The notes: generated from the letters alone by a model not told the origin. A DNA stretch of 64,000 nt from Pseudomonas paraglycinae (GCF_021601625.1 NZ_BQHR01000018.1:61787-125786); one strand, 5' to 3'. Shown: positions 40,931 to 50,153, counted from the first letter of the stretch. Numbers and translations: made by a program.

Positions 40931-41710
40931 ATGAAAAAGCTGGTTATGTTCGGTGCCCTGGCACTGTCGATGTTGTCCCTGACCGCCGTGGCCGAAGACG
41001 CCAAACCGATCCGTATCGGTATCGAAGCCGGTTACCCGCCATTCTCGATGAAAACCCCTGACGGCAAACTGGCCGGTTTCGACGTGGACATCGGCGACGC
41101 GCTGTGTGAGCAGATGAAAGTCAAATGCACCTGGGTCGAGCAAGAGTTCGACGGCCTGATCCCGGCGCTGAAAGTGAAGAAGATCGATGCGATCCTGTCC
41201 TCGATGACCATCACTGACGACCGCAAGAAAAACGTCGATTTCACCATCAAGTATTACCACACCCCGGCGCGCTTCGTGATGAAGGCAGGCTCGGGCGTGA
41301 AAGACCCGCTGGTTGAGCTCAAAGGCAAGAAAGTCGGCGTGCTGCGCGCCAGTACCCACGACCGTTACGCCACCGAAGTGCTGGTGCCGGCCGGGATCGA
41401 ACTGGTGCGTTACGGCTCGCAGCAGGAAGCCAACCTGGACATGGTGTCCGGTCGTATCGACGCGATGCTGGCCGACTCGGTCAACCTGAGCGACGGCTTC
41501 CTGAAAACCGACGCCGGCAAAGGCTTCGAATTCGTCGGCCCGACCTATGAAGACGCCAAGTACTTCGGCGGCGGCGCCGGTATCGCCGTGCGTAAAGGCG
41601 ATACCGAGCTGGCGGAGAAATTCAACACCGCCATCAACGAAATCCGCGCCAACGGCAAGTACAAGCAAGTGCAGGACAAGTACTTCGACTTTGACGTGTA
41701 CGGCCATTAA
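40931..41710 (+). CDS. AotJ/ArgT-like amino acid ABC substrate-binding protein
   Basis: A 259-residue periplasmic binding protein for basic amino acids, exported by a signal peptide (residues 1-22, AVA-ED). [54 protein letters not shown] and [16 protein letters not shown] are diagnostic of the LAO/arginine group; the ligand-pocket Asp in MTITDDR is kept. It resembles P. aeruginosa AotJ, but no permease or ATPase genes follow, so it must use a system encoded elsewhere. A strong terminator follows at 41721. Confidence 0.87.
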   Translation: MKKLVMFGALALSMLSLTAVAEDAKPIRIGIEAGYPPFSMKTPDGKLAGFDVDIGDALCEQMKVKCTWVEQEFDGLIPALKVKKIDAILSSMTITDDRKKNVDFTIKYYHTPARFVMKAGSGVKDPLVELKGKKVGVLRASTHDRYATEVLVPAGIELVRYGSQQEANLDMVSGRIDAMLADSVNLSDGFLKTDAGKGFEFVGPTYEDAKYFGGGAGIAVRKGDTELAEKFNTAINEIRANGKYKQVQDKYFDFDVYGH

Positions 41711-41720
41711 TACGCCGTAG

Positions 41721-41759
41721 AAAAAAGTGGCCCCGTTGATGCGGTGGCCACTTTTTTTT
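41721..41759 (+). terminator. Rho-independent terminator after the binding-protein gene
   Basis: AAAAAAGTGGCC and GGCCACTTTTTTTT form a 9-bp-plus stem with an A/T extension and a long T-tract, just after the TAA at 41710. It separates this gene from the deacylase gene 90 bp downstream. Confidence 0.85.
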
Positions 41760-41837
41760 CGCCCGTGATTTATCCTGTCAGCACATTTTCAATGCGGTCA
41801 CTGGGTAGCAGCGACCACAGAATTTCCGGAGTTCCCC

Positions 41838-42950
41838 ATGCAACGCATCGACCATCTTCTGCCCTGGAGTCACTTGGGCAGCGAACGTTCCCTGAGCGTG
41901 TTCCGTTACGGCGCCGGCCCGCGCAAGGTCTACATCCAGGCCAGCCTGCACGCCGATGAACTGCCGGGCATGCGCACCGCGTGGGAACTGAAAAAGCGCC
42001 TGGCCGAGCTGGAAAGCAACGATCAGTTGCAAGGCGTGATCGAACTGGTGCCGGTGGCCAACCCGATCGGCCTCGATCAGCATCTGCAAGGCAGTCACAT
42101 GGGCCGTTTCGAACTGGGCAGCGGCAAGAACTTCAACCGCTCCTTCGTCGAACTCAGTGCGCCGGTGGCCGAGCGCATCGGGAGTCAGTTGGGCGGTGAT
42201 GCCCAAGCCAACATCGCGCTGATCCGCCAGACAATGGGCCAGATACTCGACGAACTGCCAGCCCCGGCTTCGCAACTGGAAGCACTGCACCGTCTGTTGC
42301 TGCGCCACGCCTGCGAGGCCGACATCACCCTCGACCTGCATTGCGATTTCGACGCCGCGATTCATATCTACGCCTTGCCGCAGCACTGGCCGCAGTGGCG
42401 ATCCCTCGCCGCACGCCTGAAGGCTGGCGTGGCGCTGTTGTGTGAAGATTCCGGTGGCAGTTCGTTCGATGAATCCTGCTCCTCGCCGTGGTTGCGCCTG
42501 GCGCGGATGTTCCCGGAGGCTGCGATTCCACCGGCCAACCTCGCTACCACACTGGAACTGGGCAGCATGGGCGACACCCGCGTCGATCAGGCTCAGGCCA
42601 ATTGCGAGGCGATACTGGGCTTTTTGGCCGAGCAGGGCTTCATCAGCGGTGAATGGCCGAAAGCGCCGGACGAATGCTGCGAAGGCATGCCGTTCGAAGG
42701 CACCGAATACCTGTTCGCCCCGCACCATGGCGTGGTGAGTTTCCTGCGCGATGCCGGTGAGTGGGTCGAGCGCGGCGATGCGCTGTTCGAAGTGGTCGAT
42801 CCGTTGAACGATCGCGTGACCACCGTGCGCGCGGGCACCAGTGGCGTGTTGTTCGCCATCGATCGCGGACGCTACACCCAGCCGGGCATCTGGCAGGCGA
42901 AAGTGGCGGGGCGCGAGCCGATTCGAGTCGGCAAGCTGATCAACGACTGA
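41838..42950 (+). CDS. Succinylglutamate desuccinylase/aspartoacylase-family protein
   Basis: A 370-residue zinc-carboxypeptidase-like deacylase. The metal site is QASLHADELPGM (H..E) with a later DITLDLHCDFDAA (His), and the catalytic glutamate region is TTLELGSMGDTRV. The C-terminal beta-barrel (GVVSFLRDAGEWVERGDALFEVV) is lipoyl-like, typical of AGTO-type proteins. P. aeruginosa PA0891, which sits among the aot genes, is of this type, and here it also follows an AotJ-like protein. The natural substrate is unknown; acylated arginine derivatives would fit. The gene has its own start and is separated from the preceding gene by a terminator. Confidence 0.82.
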   Translation: MQRIDHLLPWSHLGSERSLSVFRYGAGPRKVYIQASLHADELPGMRTAWELKKRLAELESNDQLQGVIELVPVANPIGLDQHLQGSHMGRFELGSGKNFNRSFVELSAPVAERIGSQLGGDAQANIALIRQTMGQILDELPAPASQLEALHRLLLRHACEADITLDLHCDFDAAIHIYALPQHWPQWRSLAARLKAGVALLCEDSGGSSFDESCSSPWLRLARMFPEAAIPPANLATTLELGSMGDTRVDQAQANCEAILGFLAEQGFISGEWPKAPDECCEGMPFEGTEYLFAPHHGVVSFLRDAGEWVERGDALFEVVDPLNDRVTTVRAGTSGVLFAIDRGRYTQPGIWQAKVAGREPIRVGKLIND

Positions 42951-43016
42951 CACCCCATCCTCCGGATCACAGTGTTAGGCTCTGCCCCGAACCCTGCACT
43001 GTGTGAAGGAAGGCTT

Positions 43017-43733
43017 ATGTTGAAGGTGTTTGCGCTGTTGACGCTGCTCGCGTCCACTGCCGTTCAGGCTCAGACCTCGCTGCAAAACGATCTGCCGCTC
43101 AACTACCTGGCCCAGGTGCACCCGGACGCCGAGCAGCGTCCGCTGGTGATTTTCCTGCATGGCTATGGCAGCAACGAAGCAGACTTGATCGGTATGAAAT
43201 TTCAGCTGCCCAAGCAGTACAACTACCTGTCGGTGCAGGCACCGATGGCGTTGGGTGAAGGGCGTTTCCAGTGGTTTCGCAAGAAAGGCGAAGGTGCCTA
43301 CAACGGCGAGACTGATGATCTGAAGGCCAGCAGCCAGAAACTGCGGGCCTTTATCGCCGCAGCGGCGCAGAAATATCACGCGCAACCGGACAAGGTGTAC
43401 CTGATCGGTTTCAGCCAGGGCGCGATGATGACCTACGAGGTAGGGCTGCGGCAGCCGGCGGTAGTGGGTGGCATCGCGGCATTGAGTGGGCGGATATTGC
43501 CGGTGCTCAAGGGCGAGCTGAAGTCAGAGCAACAGCATCCGCCGCTGGAGATCTTCATCGGCCACGGCACGGCAGATGACCGAGTGCCGTACAGCGGTGG
43601 CACCGAGGCCGATGCGTTGTTGCAGAAGCTGTCGTACAAACCGCAATTTCATGTCTATCCCGGCGTCGGCCACAGCATCAGCGCGGCCGAGCTTCGGGAT
43701 TTGAACGACTGGTTGCAGCAACTCAATCCGTGA
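43017..43733 (+). CDS. Exported carboxylesterase/phospholipase (alpha/beta hydrolase)
   Basis: A 238-residue periplasmic esterase of the phospholipase/carboxylesterase (AB_hydrolase_2) family. A signal peptide (about 1-19, VQA-Q) is followed by VIFLHGYGSNEADLIG (oxyanion), the nucleophile elbow GFSQGAMMT, the Asp in GTADDRVPY and the His in GVGHSIS. ATG 43017 lies behind GAAGGAAGG. It converges on the next gene with a 3-bp gap, so a shared transcript end must be tight; no terminator stem is obvious. Confidence 0.85.
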   Translation: MLKVFALLTLLASTAVQAQTSLQNDLPLNYLAQVHPDAEQRPLVIFLHGYGSNEADLIGMKFQLPKQYNYLSVQAPMALGEGRFQWFRKKGEGAYNGETDDLKASSQKLRAFIAAAAQKYHAQPDKVYLIGFSQGAMMTYEVGLRQPAVVGGIAALSGRILPVLKGELKSEQQHPPLEIFIGHGTADDRVPYSGGTEADALLQKLSYKPQFHVYPGVGHSISAAELRDLNDWLQQLNP

Positions 43734-43736
43734 AGG

Positions 43737-44303
43737 TCACTTTTCCTTGAGGATGGTTTTCACCAGTGCCTCGTGACTGCTCTTGTCGCTGGCCCGGGAA
43801 ATCACCTGGACCAGTGCCATGCGCGTGCCGGAACCTGCCAGCAACGTGGTGTTGAGAGTCTGGCCGCCGCCCTGGGTGGCGGTGCTGTCGACCTGACGCA
43901 AGCCCAGGCCGTTACCTTTCTGGGTCAGGCTCTTTTCGCTGAGCTTGTTGAAGTCCGGCAGGGCCTTGCTTTGGGCGTCGATGAAATCGGAGACGGTGCC
44001 GTCGAGGAACGTACTGTCGTTGTTCTTGACGTTGTTGCCTTCGGGAATCTGGTTTTCGGCGACGATGACCACAGTCTTGGTGGCGTCGTTGCTGTACATG
44101 GTGCCCTTCGCACCGGTCGGCCCGGCTGGCAGCGGGTCGCCGACAAAGCCCTTGGGCAGGACAAAACTGAATTTGCCGTCGAGCATCGAGACTTTCTCGG
44201 TGACAGCCTTCTCTTTGGCTTTGGCTGCCTGAGCATTGATGGCGCCGAAACCGGCCACCGCCGCCAACAACAGGACGACGGCTTTCTTGCTAAGCAATGA
44301 CAT
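43737..44303 (-). CDS. Secreted hypothetical protein (DcrB/DUF1795-like)
   Basis: A 188-residue exported protein with a Sec signal peptide (about 1-26, AQA-A). The mature part begins with FSFVLPKGFVGDPLPAGPTG, a strand pattern seen in DcrB-like periplasmic proteins, and continues with charged strands (TKTVVIVAENQIPEGNN). The alpha/beta organisation suggests a Mog1p/PsbP-like sandwich. No catalytic residues are visible. It converges tail-to-tail with the esterase and is 86 bp downstream of the membrane-protein gene on the same strand. The function is unknown. Confidence 0.6.
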   Translation of the reverse strand: MSLLSKKAVVLLLAAVAGFGAINAQAAKAKEKAVTEKVSMLDGKFSFVLPKGFVGDPLPAGPTGAKGTMYSNDATKTVVIVAENQIPEGNNVKNNDSTFLDGTVSDFIDAQSKALPDFNKLSEKSLTQKGNGLGLRQVDSTATQGGGQTLNTTLLAGSGTRMALVQVISRASDKSSHEALVKTILKEK

Positions 44304-44389
44304 TCGAATCTCCGAGGGATGGTCGCGCTTGGGCGGCGATCATCCCACGGAGCACACCCGGCACTCCAGAGCGGTTTGTCCGGGCGGGT

Positions 44390-45163
44390 TCAGTTCGGCG
44401 ACGGTGCCGGCGCGGGTTTGGCCAGCAACTGCCGGGTGACGCCCAGCATCGCCACCGAAACGGCCACGGCCACCACGAAACCGCCGAAACCCAGATTGGG
44501 AACCGTCAGCGCCAGCACCAGACAAAACGCCGAAAACGAATACATCCCCGTCGCTGTCGCCCGCAACAACGCGGCGGTAAACGCCGGGCCACGGGTCTGC
44601 TGGGAAAACACCGCCATCACGCTGCCGAGCACCGGGAACACCGCGAGCAGACCGCTCCAGCGCTCGCCCACGGTGCTGGCCAGCATCGTCACCACCAGCG
44701 TGAGCGCGGCCCCGGCGATCATCCGCCAGACCAGTTTGTCCGACTTCGGCGCCGGGCCACTTACCACCGGTTGTACCTTGGGAAACAGGTATGGCGCGGC
44801 AAGCAGGGCAGTTGCAGCGGCGGCAATCGAGAAGGGCAGAGAGGCCGGTATCAGCGACAGGATCAACGCCAGCACGGCCCAGACCGATAAAGAAACCACC
44901 AACGCCAGCGGCCAGCTCGCCCGCTGCGCCACCTGCGCGTAAGTGATGCAAAACGCGATCATCGCAAACATGGCCGACAGCGCCGCCACCGCCGATTGCG
45001 CGGCAAACGTCGGGCCTTGCTCGATGGCGAGGAAAAACAGAATCGGCCCGACCACCACCGGCAACCCCGACAGCCACCCGGCAACACTGGGGCCCCAACG
45101 CTTGCCCGCGAGGGAAATCAGCAGCAGGAAACCGGGAATCAGCAGCAGTTTGAGGATCAGCAC
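44390..45163 (-). CDS. Multi-pass membrane protein of unknown function
   Basis: A 257-residue hydrophobic protein with about eight predicted transmembrane helices. The first is MLILKLLLIPGFLLLISL; later segments include PVVVGPILFFLAIEQGPTF and ALVVSLSVWAVLALILSLIP. A proline-rich tail (PAPAPSPN) is cytoplasmic or periplasmic. No transporter signature is obvious; the overall shape fits a small permease or DMT-like exporter. An inverted repeat (45221-45247) in the divergent promoter region may control it together with the chalcone-isomerase-like gene. Confidence 0.7.
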   Translation of the reverse strand: MLILKLLLIPGFLLLISLAGKRWGPSVAGWLSGLPVVVGPILFFLAIEQGPTFAAQSAVAALSAMFAMIAFCITYAQVAQRASWPLALVVSLSVWAVLALILSLIPASLPFSIAAAATALLAAPYLFPKVQPVVSGPAPKSDKLVWRMIAGAALTLVVTMLASTVGERWSGLLAVFPVLGSVMAVFSQQTRGPAFTAALLRATATGMYSFSAFCLVLALTVPNLGFGGFVVAVAVSVAMLGVTRQLLAKPAPAPSPN

Positions 45164-45220
45164 GCAGGTGTCTCCGTCGGGGGCAGTGGGGCCACGTTAG
45201 CATTGTCATTGGCGGATTGC

Positions 45221-45247
45221 TGTATATGCATGCAAAACATGTATACA
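45221..45247. promoter_or_regulatory. Candidate operator in a divergent promoter
   Basis: TGTATATGCATG and CATGTATACA are inverted around CAAAA with a 2-base bulge, giving a TGTATA/TATACA dyad similar in style to GntR-family operators. It sits between the divergent membrane-protein and chalcone-isomerase-like genes. No regulator gene adjoins. Confidence 0.4.
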
Positions 45248-45310
45248 AAATGACGAGCGCAATAGCCGACTATGCTCTGAGTATCAGGGTTTACCGGAGT
45301 CGATACCGCG

Positions 45311-45850
45311 ATGAGCAATACACCGAAGTTGTTGCGTGGATGCTGCGGGATCGGCTTGTGGGCCTTGTTGCTGACACCCACTTGGGCCAGTTGGCAGGAC
45401 GCGGTGCCCGGCGCGCAGATCATCGGCACCGGCGATTTCAGCGTGTTCGGTTTCGACGTTTACAACGCCCGGTTGTGGAGCGCCGCGCGTCCATTGGCCG
45501 ATGGTCAGCCCTTCGCCCTGGAGCTGATCTATCGGCGTAGCGTGTCCCGCGAAGATTTGGTCAAGGCCAGCGTCGACGAGATCAAACGCCTGGCAGGCTC
45601 CTCCATCAGTCCTGCGCAACTGGCGGTGTGGCAGGCCCAGATGCAGCAATCGTTCGTCGACGTGCAGGCCGGCACGCGGATCACCGGGGTGTATCTGCCA
45701 GGGCAGGGCGCGCGGTTTTTTGTTGGCCAACAGTTGCAGCACGAGATCAATGACCCTCTGTTCGCCCAGGCTTTTTTCAATATCTGGCTGGATCCACGCA
45801 CGCGCAATCCCGAACTGCGCCAGCAACTGCTGGGTACTGCCAAACCCTGA
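45311..45850 (+). CDS. Chalcone-isomerase-like periplasmic protein
   Basis: A 179-residue exported protein (signal peptide about 1-26, TWA-S) of the chalcone isomerase-like (Chalcone_3) family. GTGDFSVFGFDVYNARLWS near the mature N-terminus and LIYRRSVSREDLVKAS are characteristic; GARFFVGQQLQHEINDP is the conserved late strand. Bacterial members are not flavonoid enzymes and may bind fatty acids or act in the envelope. It appears monocistronic, 76 bp before mntH on the same strand. Confidence 0.75.
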   Translation: MSNTPKLLRGCCGIGLWALLLTPTWASWQDAVPGAQIIGTGDFSVFGFDVYNARLWSAARPLADGQPFALELIYRRSVSREDLVKASVDEIKRLAGSSISPAQLAVWQAQMQQSFVDVQAGTRITGVYLPGQGARFFVGQQLQHEINDPLFAQAFFNIWLDPRTRNPELRQQLLGTAKP

Positions 45851-45926
45851 TCGCAGCACATCTGCGCTTGGGCGCGCCGACTGAAACGTCTAAGCTGCGT
45901 CTTTCGACTTGTTTCTGGATGTGTGC

Positions 45927-47246
45927 GTGAAATTCAGCTTGCCCAAAATCGCCACGGCGCCGTTCTGCCCGCCGGAGGTGGCCGGCAGTGTCCCGGTCGA
46001 TCCCAACGCCTCGTTCTTCAAACGCGTGCTGCGCTTTGCCGGCCCCGGTTTGCTGGTGTCGATCGGCTACATGGATCCGGGCAACTGGGCCACCGCCATC
46101 GAGGCCGGTTCGCGCTTCGGTTACAGCCTGTTGTTCGTGGTATTGCTGGCGAGCCTGGCGGGCATGGTTGTGCAATGTCTGTGCTCGCGATTGGGCATCG
46201 CCACCGGGCGCGATCTGGCGCAGCTGTCCCGCGAACGCTACAGCACTCCGACGGCGCGGCTGCAATGGGTGCTGGCGGAAATCTCGATCATCGCCACCGA
46301 CCTGGCAGAAGTGCTTGGTTGCGCACTGGCGTTTCACTTGTTGCTGGGTTGTTCGCTGACGTTTGGCATCGCCCTGACCGCATTCGATACGTTACTGGTG
46401 TTGGCCCTGCAAAACCGCGGTTTCCGCCGGCTGGAAGCGATCATGCTGGTGCTGGTGGGCACCATCGGCGCGTGTTTCTTCGTTGAATTGCTGTTGATCA
46501 AACCGTACTGGCCGGACGTCGCCCTAGGCTTCAAACCGTCACTGTCGGCGATCAGCGACGCCGCGCCGTTGTACCTGGCCATCGGCATCCTCGGCGCCAC
46601 TGTCATGCCGCACAACCTGTACCTGCACACGTCGATCGTACAGACACGGCTGATCGGCAAGGATCTGGCCAGCAAGCAGGACGCGGTAAAACTGGCGCGC
46701 ATCGACACCATCGGTTCGCTGGCGCTGGCGTTGCTGGTCAACGCGGCGATCCTGATTCTCGCGGCGGCAGCCTTTCATCAGTCCGGACACACCGACGTGG
46801 TCGACATCCAGGACGCCTATCACTTGCTCGACCCATTGGTGGGCGGCGCGCTGGCCAGTGTGCTGTTCGGCGTGGCGTTGCTGGCCTCGGGGCAGAGTTC
46901 GACCTTCACCGGCACCATCGCCGGGCAAGTGATCATGGAAGGCTATCTGAACCTGCGGATCCCTTGCTGGCAGCGGCGCCTGATCACCCGTGGGCTGGCG
47001 CTGATTCCGGCATTCATCGGCGTGTGGCTGATGGGCGACGGCGCGGTGGGCAAATTGCTGGTGTTGAGCCAGGTGGTGTTGAGCCTGCAACTGCCGTTTG
47101 CGCTGTATCCGCTGATTCGCATGACCAACGACAAGCAACTGATGGGGCCGTTTGTGAACCGGTTGCCGACCAAGGTGCTCGCGTGGGGATTGTTTGTGGT
47201 GATCAGCGGGGCGAATGCCTGGTTGATTCTGCAGCTGGCGGCCTAA
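45927..47246 (+). CDS. mntH: Nramp-family divalent metal transporter MntH
   Basis: A 439-residue proton-coupled Mn2+/Fe2+ transporter with 11-12 helices. The metal-site motif DPGNWATAIEAG in TM1 and MPHNLYLHTSIVQTR in TM6 are intact, and the loop LASGQSSTFTGTIAGQ is typical of the family. A GTG at 45927 is taken as start because the TTG at 45909 adds residues with no homology; the ribosome-binding site is weak. The stop overlaps the minus-strand LysR gene by 4 bp. No Fur or MntR box was recognised upstream. Confidence 0.88.
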   Translation: MKFSLPKIATAPFCPPEVAGSVPVDPNASFFKRVLRFAGPGLLVSIGYMDPGNWATAIEAGSRFGYSLLFVVLLASLAGMVVQCLCSRLGIATGRDLAQLSRERYSTPTARLQWVLAEISIIATDLAEVLGCALAFHLLLGCSLTFGIALTAFDTLLVLALQNRGFRRLEAIMLVLVGTIGACFFVELLLIKPYWPDVALGFKPSLSAISDAAPLYLAIGILGATVMPHNLYLHTSIVQTRLIGKDLASKQDAVKLARIDTIGSLALALLVNAAILILAAAAFHQSGHTDVVDIQDAYHLLDPLVGGALASVLFGVALLASGQSSTFTGTIAGQVIMEGYLNLRIPCWQRRLITRGLALIPAFIGVWLMGDGAVGKLLVLSQVVLSLQLPFALYPLIRMTNDKQLMGPFVNRLPTKVLAWGLFVVISGANAWLILQLAA

Positions 47247-48136
47247 CGGCCAAACGCTTCCACCACAAAATCAATGAACACCCGGGTCTTGGCCGGCAGT
47301 AAAGTGCGGCTGGGGTAGTACAGCGAAATCGCGCCGGCATCGCATTGCCAGTCGGGCAACAGTCGCACCAGTTCACCGCGTTCGATCTGCGCACTGACAT
47401 CGGGCAGCACCAGCATCGTCACGCCCAGACCCAACAACGCCGCGGTGCGCATGGCCATCGGGTCATTCAGCACGATGTTCGGGTTGAGCAGGGCGCTGGC
47501 CTGTTCGCCGGCTTCGTTGTGCATCTGCCATTGGCGCAGGCGCCCGGTGCGCAGGCCGCGCATGACGATGCCGTGGTGATCGGCGAGATCAGCCGGATGT
47601 CGCGGCAGTGTGCGGCCGGCCAGATACGTCGGCGACGCCACCGCCAGCACTTCGGCGGACGACAATGGCCGGGCGACTACGCCGGGTGTCAGCTCGAATC
47701 CGCCGCCAATCGCTACGTCGTAACCCTCGGCGATCAAGTCCACCTGACGATTTTCGAAGTGCCATTCCGGGCGAATCAGCGGATAGCGCGCCAGAAACTC
47801 CGGCAGCAGCGGCAGCATGTGATCGATGCCGAACGTCGGCGGCAGGCTGACCTTGAGCACGCCCGCCGGCTCGCCGCGCTCGGTCGCCACCGTCGCAATC
47901 GCTGCCTGCAAGGCGTCGAGGTTGCCGCCGATGCTCGCCAGAAAACCTTCACCTGCCTCGGTCAACGACAGCTTGCGGGTCGAGCGCTGAAACAGCCGCA
48001 CGCCGAGGTTGCGTTCAAGAATCGCCACGTTGCGACTGACCGCCGCCGGGGTTAGCGCCAGCAACCGTGCGGCGGCGGAGAAGCTGCCGGTCTCGGCGCT
48101 GCGGACGAAAGATTCCAGATTGGCAAGGGTTTCCAT
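47243..48136 (-). CDS. LysR-family transcriptional regulator
   Basis: A 297-residue regulator with an N-terminal winged HTH (FSAAARLLALTPAAVSRNVAI, residues about 18-40) and the periplasmic-binding-like effector domain from about 90. It is divergent from the F420-reductase-like oxidoreductase gene, 115 bp away, and probably controls it. It tail-overlaps mntH. A dyad of LysR type lies 22 bp upstream of its ATG. The effector is unknown. Confidence 0.88.
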   Translation of the reverse strand: METLANLESFVRSAETGSFSAAARLLALTPAAVSRNVAILERNLGVRLFQRSTRKLSLTEAGEGFLASIGGNLDALQAAIATVATERGEPAGVLKVSLPPTFGIDHMLPLLPEFLARYPLIRPEWHFENRQVDLIAEGYDVAIGGGFELTPGVVARPLSSAEVLAVASPTYLAGRTLPRHPADLADHHGIVMRGLRTGRLRQWQMHNEAGEQASALLNPNIVLNDPMAMRTAALLGLGVTMLVLPDVSAQIERGELVRLLPDWQCDAGAISLYYPSRTLLPAKTRVFIDFVVEAFGR

Positions 48137-48157
48137 AGGTTCGACCTGATAGCGATG

Positions 48158-48174
48158 CTTGAAGATTATTCAAG
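48158..48174. promoter_or_regulatory. LysR-type operator
   Basis: CTTGAAGATTATTCAAG is a perfect dyad (CTTGAA-N5-TTCAAG) containing the T-N11-A core of LysR sites. It is in the intergenic region between the divergent lysR and oxidoreductase genes, 22 bp from the lysR ATG and 78 bp from the other start. Confidence 0.6.
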
Positions 48175-48251
48175 ACATTACCGGCTAATCAAGTGGGAAT
48201 GGCAAGCGCAAGATTCGTTTCGAGTCTTACCCCCACTTTGAGGAGAACACC

Positions 48252-48854
48252 ATGAGCACTATCGGAATCATCGGCGCTGGCGCCATCGGTTCAGCGTTTG
48301 CCAAAGCCTTGTCGCGTCAGGGCATCCCGTTGGTCATCGCCAACAGTCGCGGGCCGGAGACCCTGGCGGAGCTGGTCGCGGAACTCGGCCCGACTGCCCG
48401 TGCCGTTAGCCGTGAAGAAGCAGCGGCTCAGGACATCGTGCTGGTCGCGGTGAACTGGTCGAAACTGCCGACCGCACTGGCCGGGCTCCCGGACTTCGGT
48501 GGACGGATCGTTATCGACGCCAACAATTCGATTGAAGCGCCATTGTTCAAACCGGTGGATTTGCAGGGGCGGCCGTCCAGCGAAGTGTTCGCCGAATGGG
48601 TGCCGGGCGCGCGGGTGGTCAAGGCGTTCAACCACTTGCTGGCGCGTTTGCTGGAAGCGGATCCGGCGTCGGAGGGGGGCAAGCGTGTTCTGTTCCTGTC
48701 CGGCGATGATGCGCAGGCCAAGGCTGAAGTGGGAGCGCTGATCGATCAGCTCGGCTTCTTCGGTATCGATCTGGGCGAGTTGAGCGTGGGTGCGCGACTG
48801 GTGCAGTTCCCGGGCGGGCCGTTGCCGGTGCTGAATCTGGTGAAATTTGGCTGA
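48252..48854 (+). CDS. NADPH-dependent F420-reductase-like oxidoreductase
   Basis: A 200-residue Rossmann protein of the NAD(P)-binding/F420-reductase-like family. GIIGAGAIGSAFAKALSRQG is the dinucleotide loop, with NSRGPETL after the second strand, where the Ser/Arg pair favours NADPH. The segment RVVKAFNHLLARLLEADP is conserved, and the C-terminus GGPLPVLNLVKF is typical. Pseudomonas does not make F420, so the substrate is another small molecule. It is divergent from and probably controlled by the LysR regulator, and is followed by a terminator. Confidence 0.8.
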   Translation: MSTIGIIGAGAIGSAFAKALSRQGIPLVIANSRGPETLAELVAELGPTARAVSREEAAAQDIVLVAVNWSKLPTALAGLPDFGGRIVIDANNSIEAPLFKPVDLQGRPSSEVFAEWVPGARVVKAFNHLLARLLEADPASEGGKRVLFLSGDDAQAKAEVGALIDQLGFFGIDLGELSVGARLVQFPGGPLPVLNLVKFG

Positions 48855-48871
48855 CGACCGGGCAAAAAAAT

Positions 48872-48903
48872 ACCCGGTGCGACGTGAGTCGTACCGGGTT
48901 TGT
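48872..48903 (+). terminator. Rho-independent terminator
   Basis: ACCCGGT-G-CGAC and GTCG-T-ACCGGGT pair around GTGA and are followed by TTTG. An alternative stem, ACCGGG...CCCGGT (48856-48877), overlaps it and contains an A-run. Either can end the oxidoreductase transcript; the thiolase gene converges from the other side. Confidence 0.6.
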
Positions 48904-48960
48904 TGCCAACGGGCAGTGGATGTCGTGGATCCGCCGCCCGCTGTTGAACCTCTTTTGCGC

Positions 48961-50142
48961 TTAAGCGCGTTCCAGCGCCAGGGCCACGCCCTGACCGCCG
49001 CCGATGCACAGGGTCGCCAGACCCTTTTTCGCATCACGCTTGATCATTTCGTGGAGCAGGGTCACCAGCACGCGGCAGCCCGATGCACCGATCGGGTGAC
49101 CGAGGGCGATGGCGCCGCCGTTGACGTTGACCTTGTCCAGATCCCATTGCAGATCCTTGGCCACCGCCAGCGATTGTGCGGCGAAGGCTTCGTTGGCTTC
49201 GATCAGGTCGAGTTGGCCGATGCTCCAGCCAGCCTTGTCCAGGCAGCGGCGAGTGGCGGAAACCGGGCCGATACCCATGATCGCCGGGTCGACGCCCGCG
49301 TTGGCGTAGGCAGCGATTTTCGCCAGGGCCGGCAGGCCCAGGGCCTTGGCTTTTTCGGCGCTCATCAGAATCACGGCAGCCGCGCCGTCGTTCAGCGATG
49401 AAGCGTTGCCGGCGGTGACGCTGCCGTCCTTCTTGAAGGCCGGACGCAGTTTGGCCAGGGATTCGGCGGTGGTGTCGCCGCGTGGCTGCTCGTCGACCTT
49501 GAACGCCACCGGATCGCCTTTGCGCTGCGGAATCAGGATCGGGGTGATTTCATCGACAAAACGACCGGCCTCGATGGCAGCGGCGGCTTTCTGTTGCGAC
49601 GCAGCGGCGAAGGCGTCCTGCTGCTCGCGGCTGATCTCGTATTTCTCGACCAGATTCTCGGCGGTGATGCCCATGTGGTAATCGTTGAACGCATCCCACA
49701 GGCCGTCGCTGATCATGGTGTCGACGATTTGAGCGTGACCCATGCGCAGACCGGTGCGCGCGCCCGGCATCACATAGTTGGCCAGACTCATGTTTTCCTG
49801 GCCGCCGGCGATGATCACGTCAGCATCGCCGCAACGGATCGCCTGGGCGCCGAGGTGCAGGGCCTTGAGGCCCGAACCGCAAACCTTGTTCAGGGTCATG
49901 GCCGGTACGGCGTGGGGCAGACCGGCCTTGATCGCCGACTGGCGCGCCGGGTTCTGGCCGGCGCCGGCGGTCAGTACCTGGCCCATGATCACTTCATCGA
50001 CCTGAGCACCGTCCAGGCCGGTCTGCTCAAGCAACTGACGGATGACCGCTGCGCCCAGGTCCACGGCGGAGACGGTGGCCAGCGATCCCTGGAAACTGCC
50101 GATCGCGGTACGCGTGGCGGCAACAATGACGACGTCTTGCAT
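48961..50142 (-). CDS. atoB: Acetyl-CoA acetyltransferase (AtoB/PhaA thiolase)
   Basis: A 393-residue thiolase that cleaves acetoacetyl-CoA to two acetyl-CoA in this catabolic setting. The acylated cysteine is in [14 protein letters not shown], the catalytic His in [15 protein letters not shown] and the second Cys in [17 protein letters not shown] 50142 lies behind AGGA; the longer frame adds five residues. It follows the CoA-transferase genes (gap of 11 bp after AtoA), so atoD-atoA-atoB forms one operon with a divergent LysR gene upstream. Confidence 0.94.
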   Translation of the reverse strand: MQDVVIVAATRTAIGSFQGSLATVSAVDLGAAVIRQLLEQTGLDGAQVDEVIMGQVLTAGAGQNPARQSAIKAGLPHAVPAMTLNKVCGSGLKALHLGAQAIRCGDADVIIAGGQENMSLANYVMPGARTGLRMGHAQIVDTMISDGLWDAFNDYHMGITAENLVEKYEISREQQDAFAAASQQKAAAAIEAGRFVDEITPILIPQRKGDPVAFKVDEQPRGDTTAESLAKLRPAFKKDGSVTAGNASSLNDGAAAVILMSAEKAKALGLPALAKIAAYANAGVDPAIMGIGPVSATRRCLDKAGWSIGQLDLIEANEAFAAQSLAVAKDLQWDLDKVNVNGGAIALGHPIGASGCRVLVTLLHEMIKRDAKKGLATLCIGGGQGVALALERA

Positions 50143-50153
50143 TTTCGAATTCC

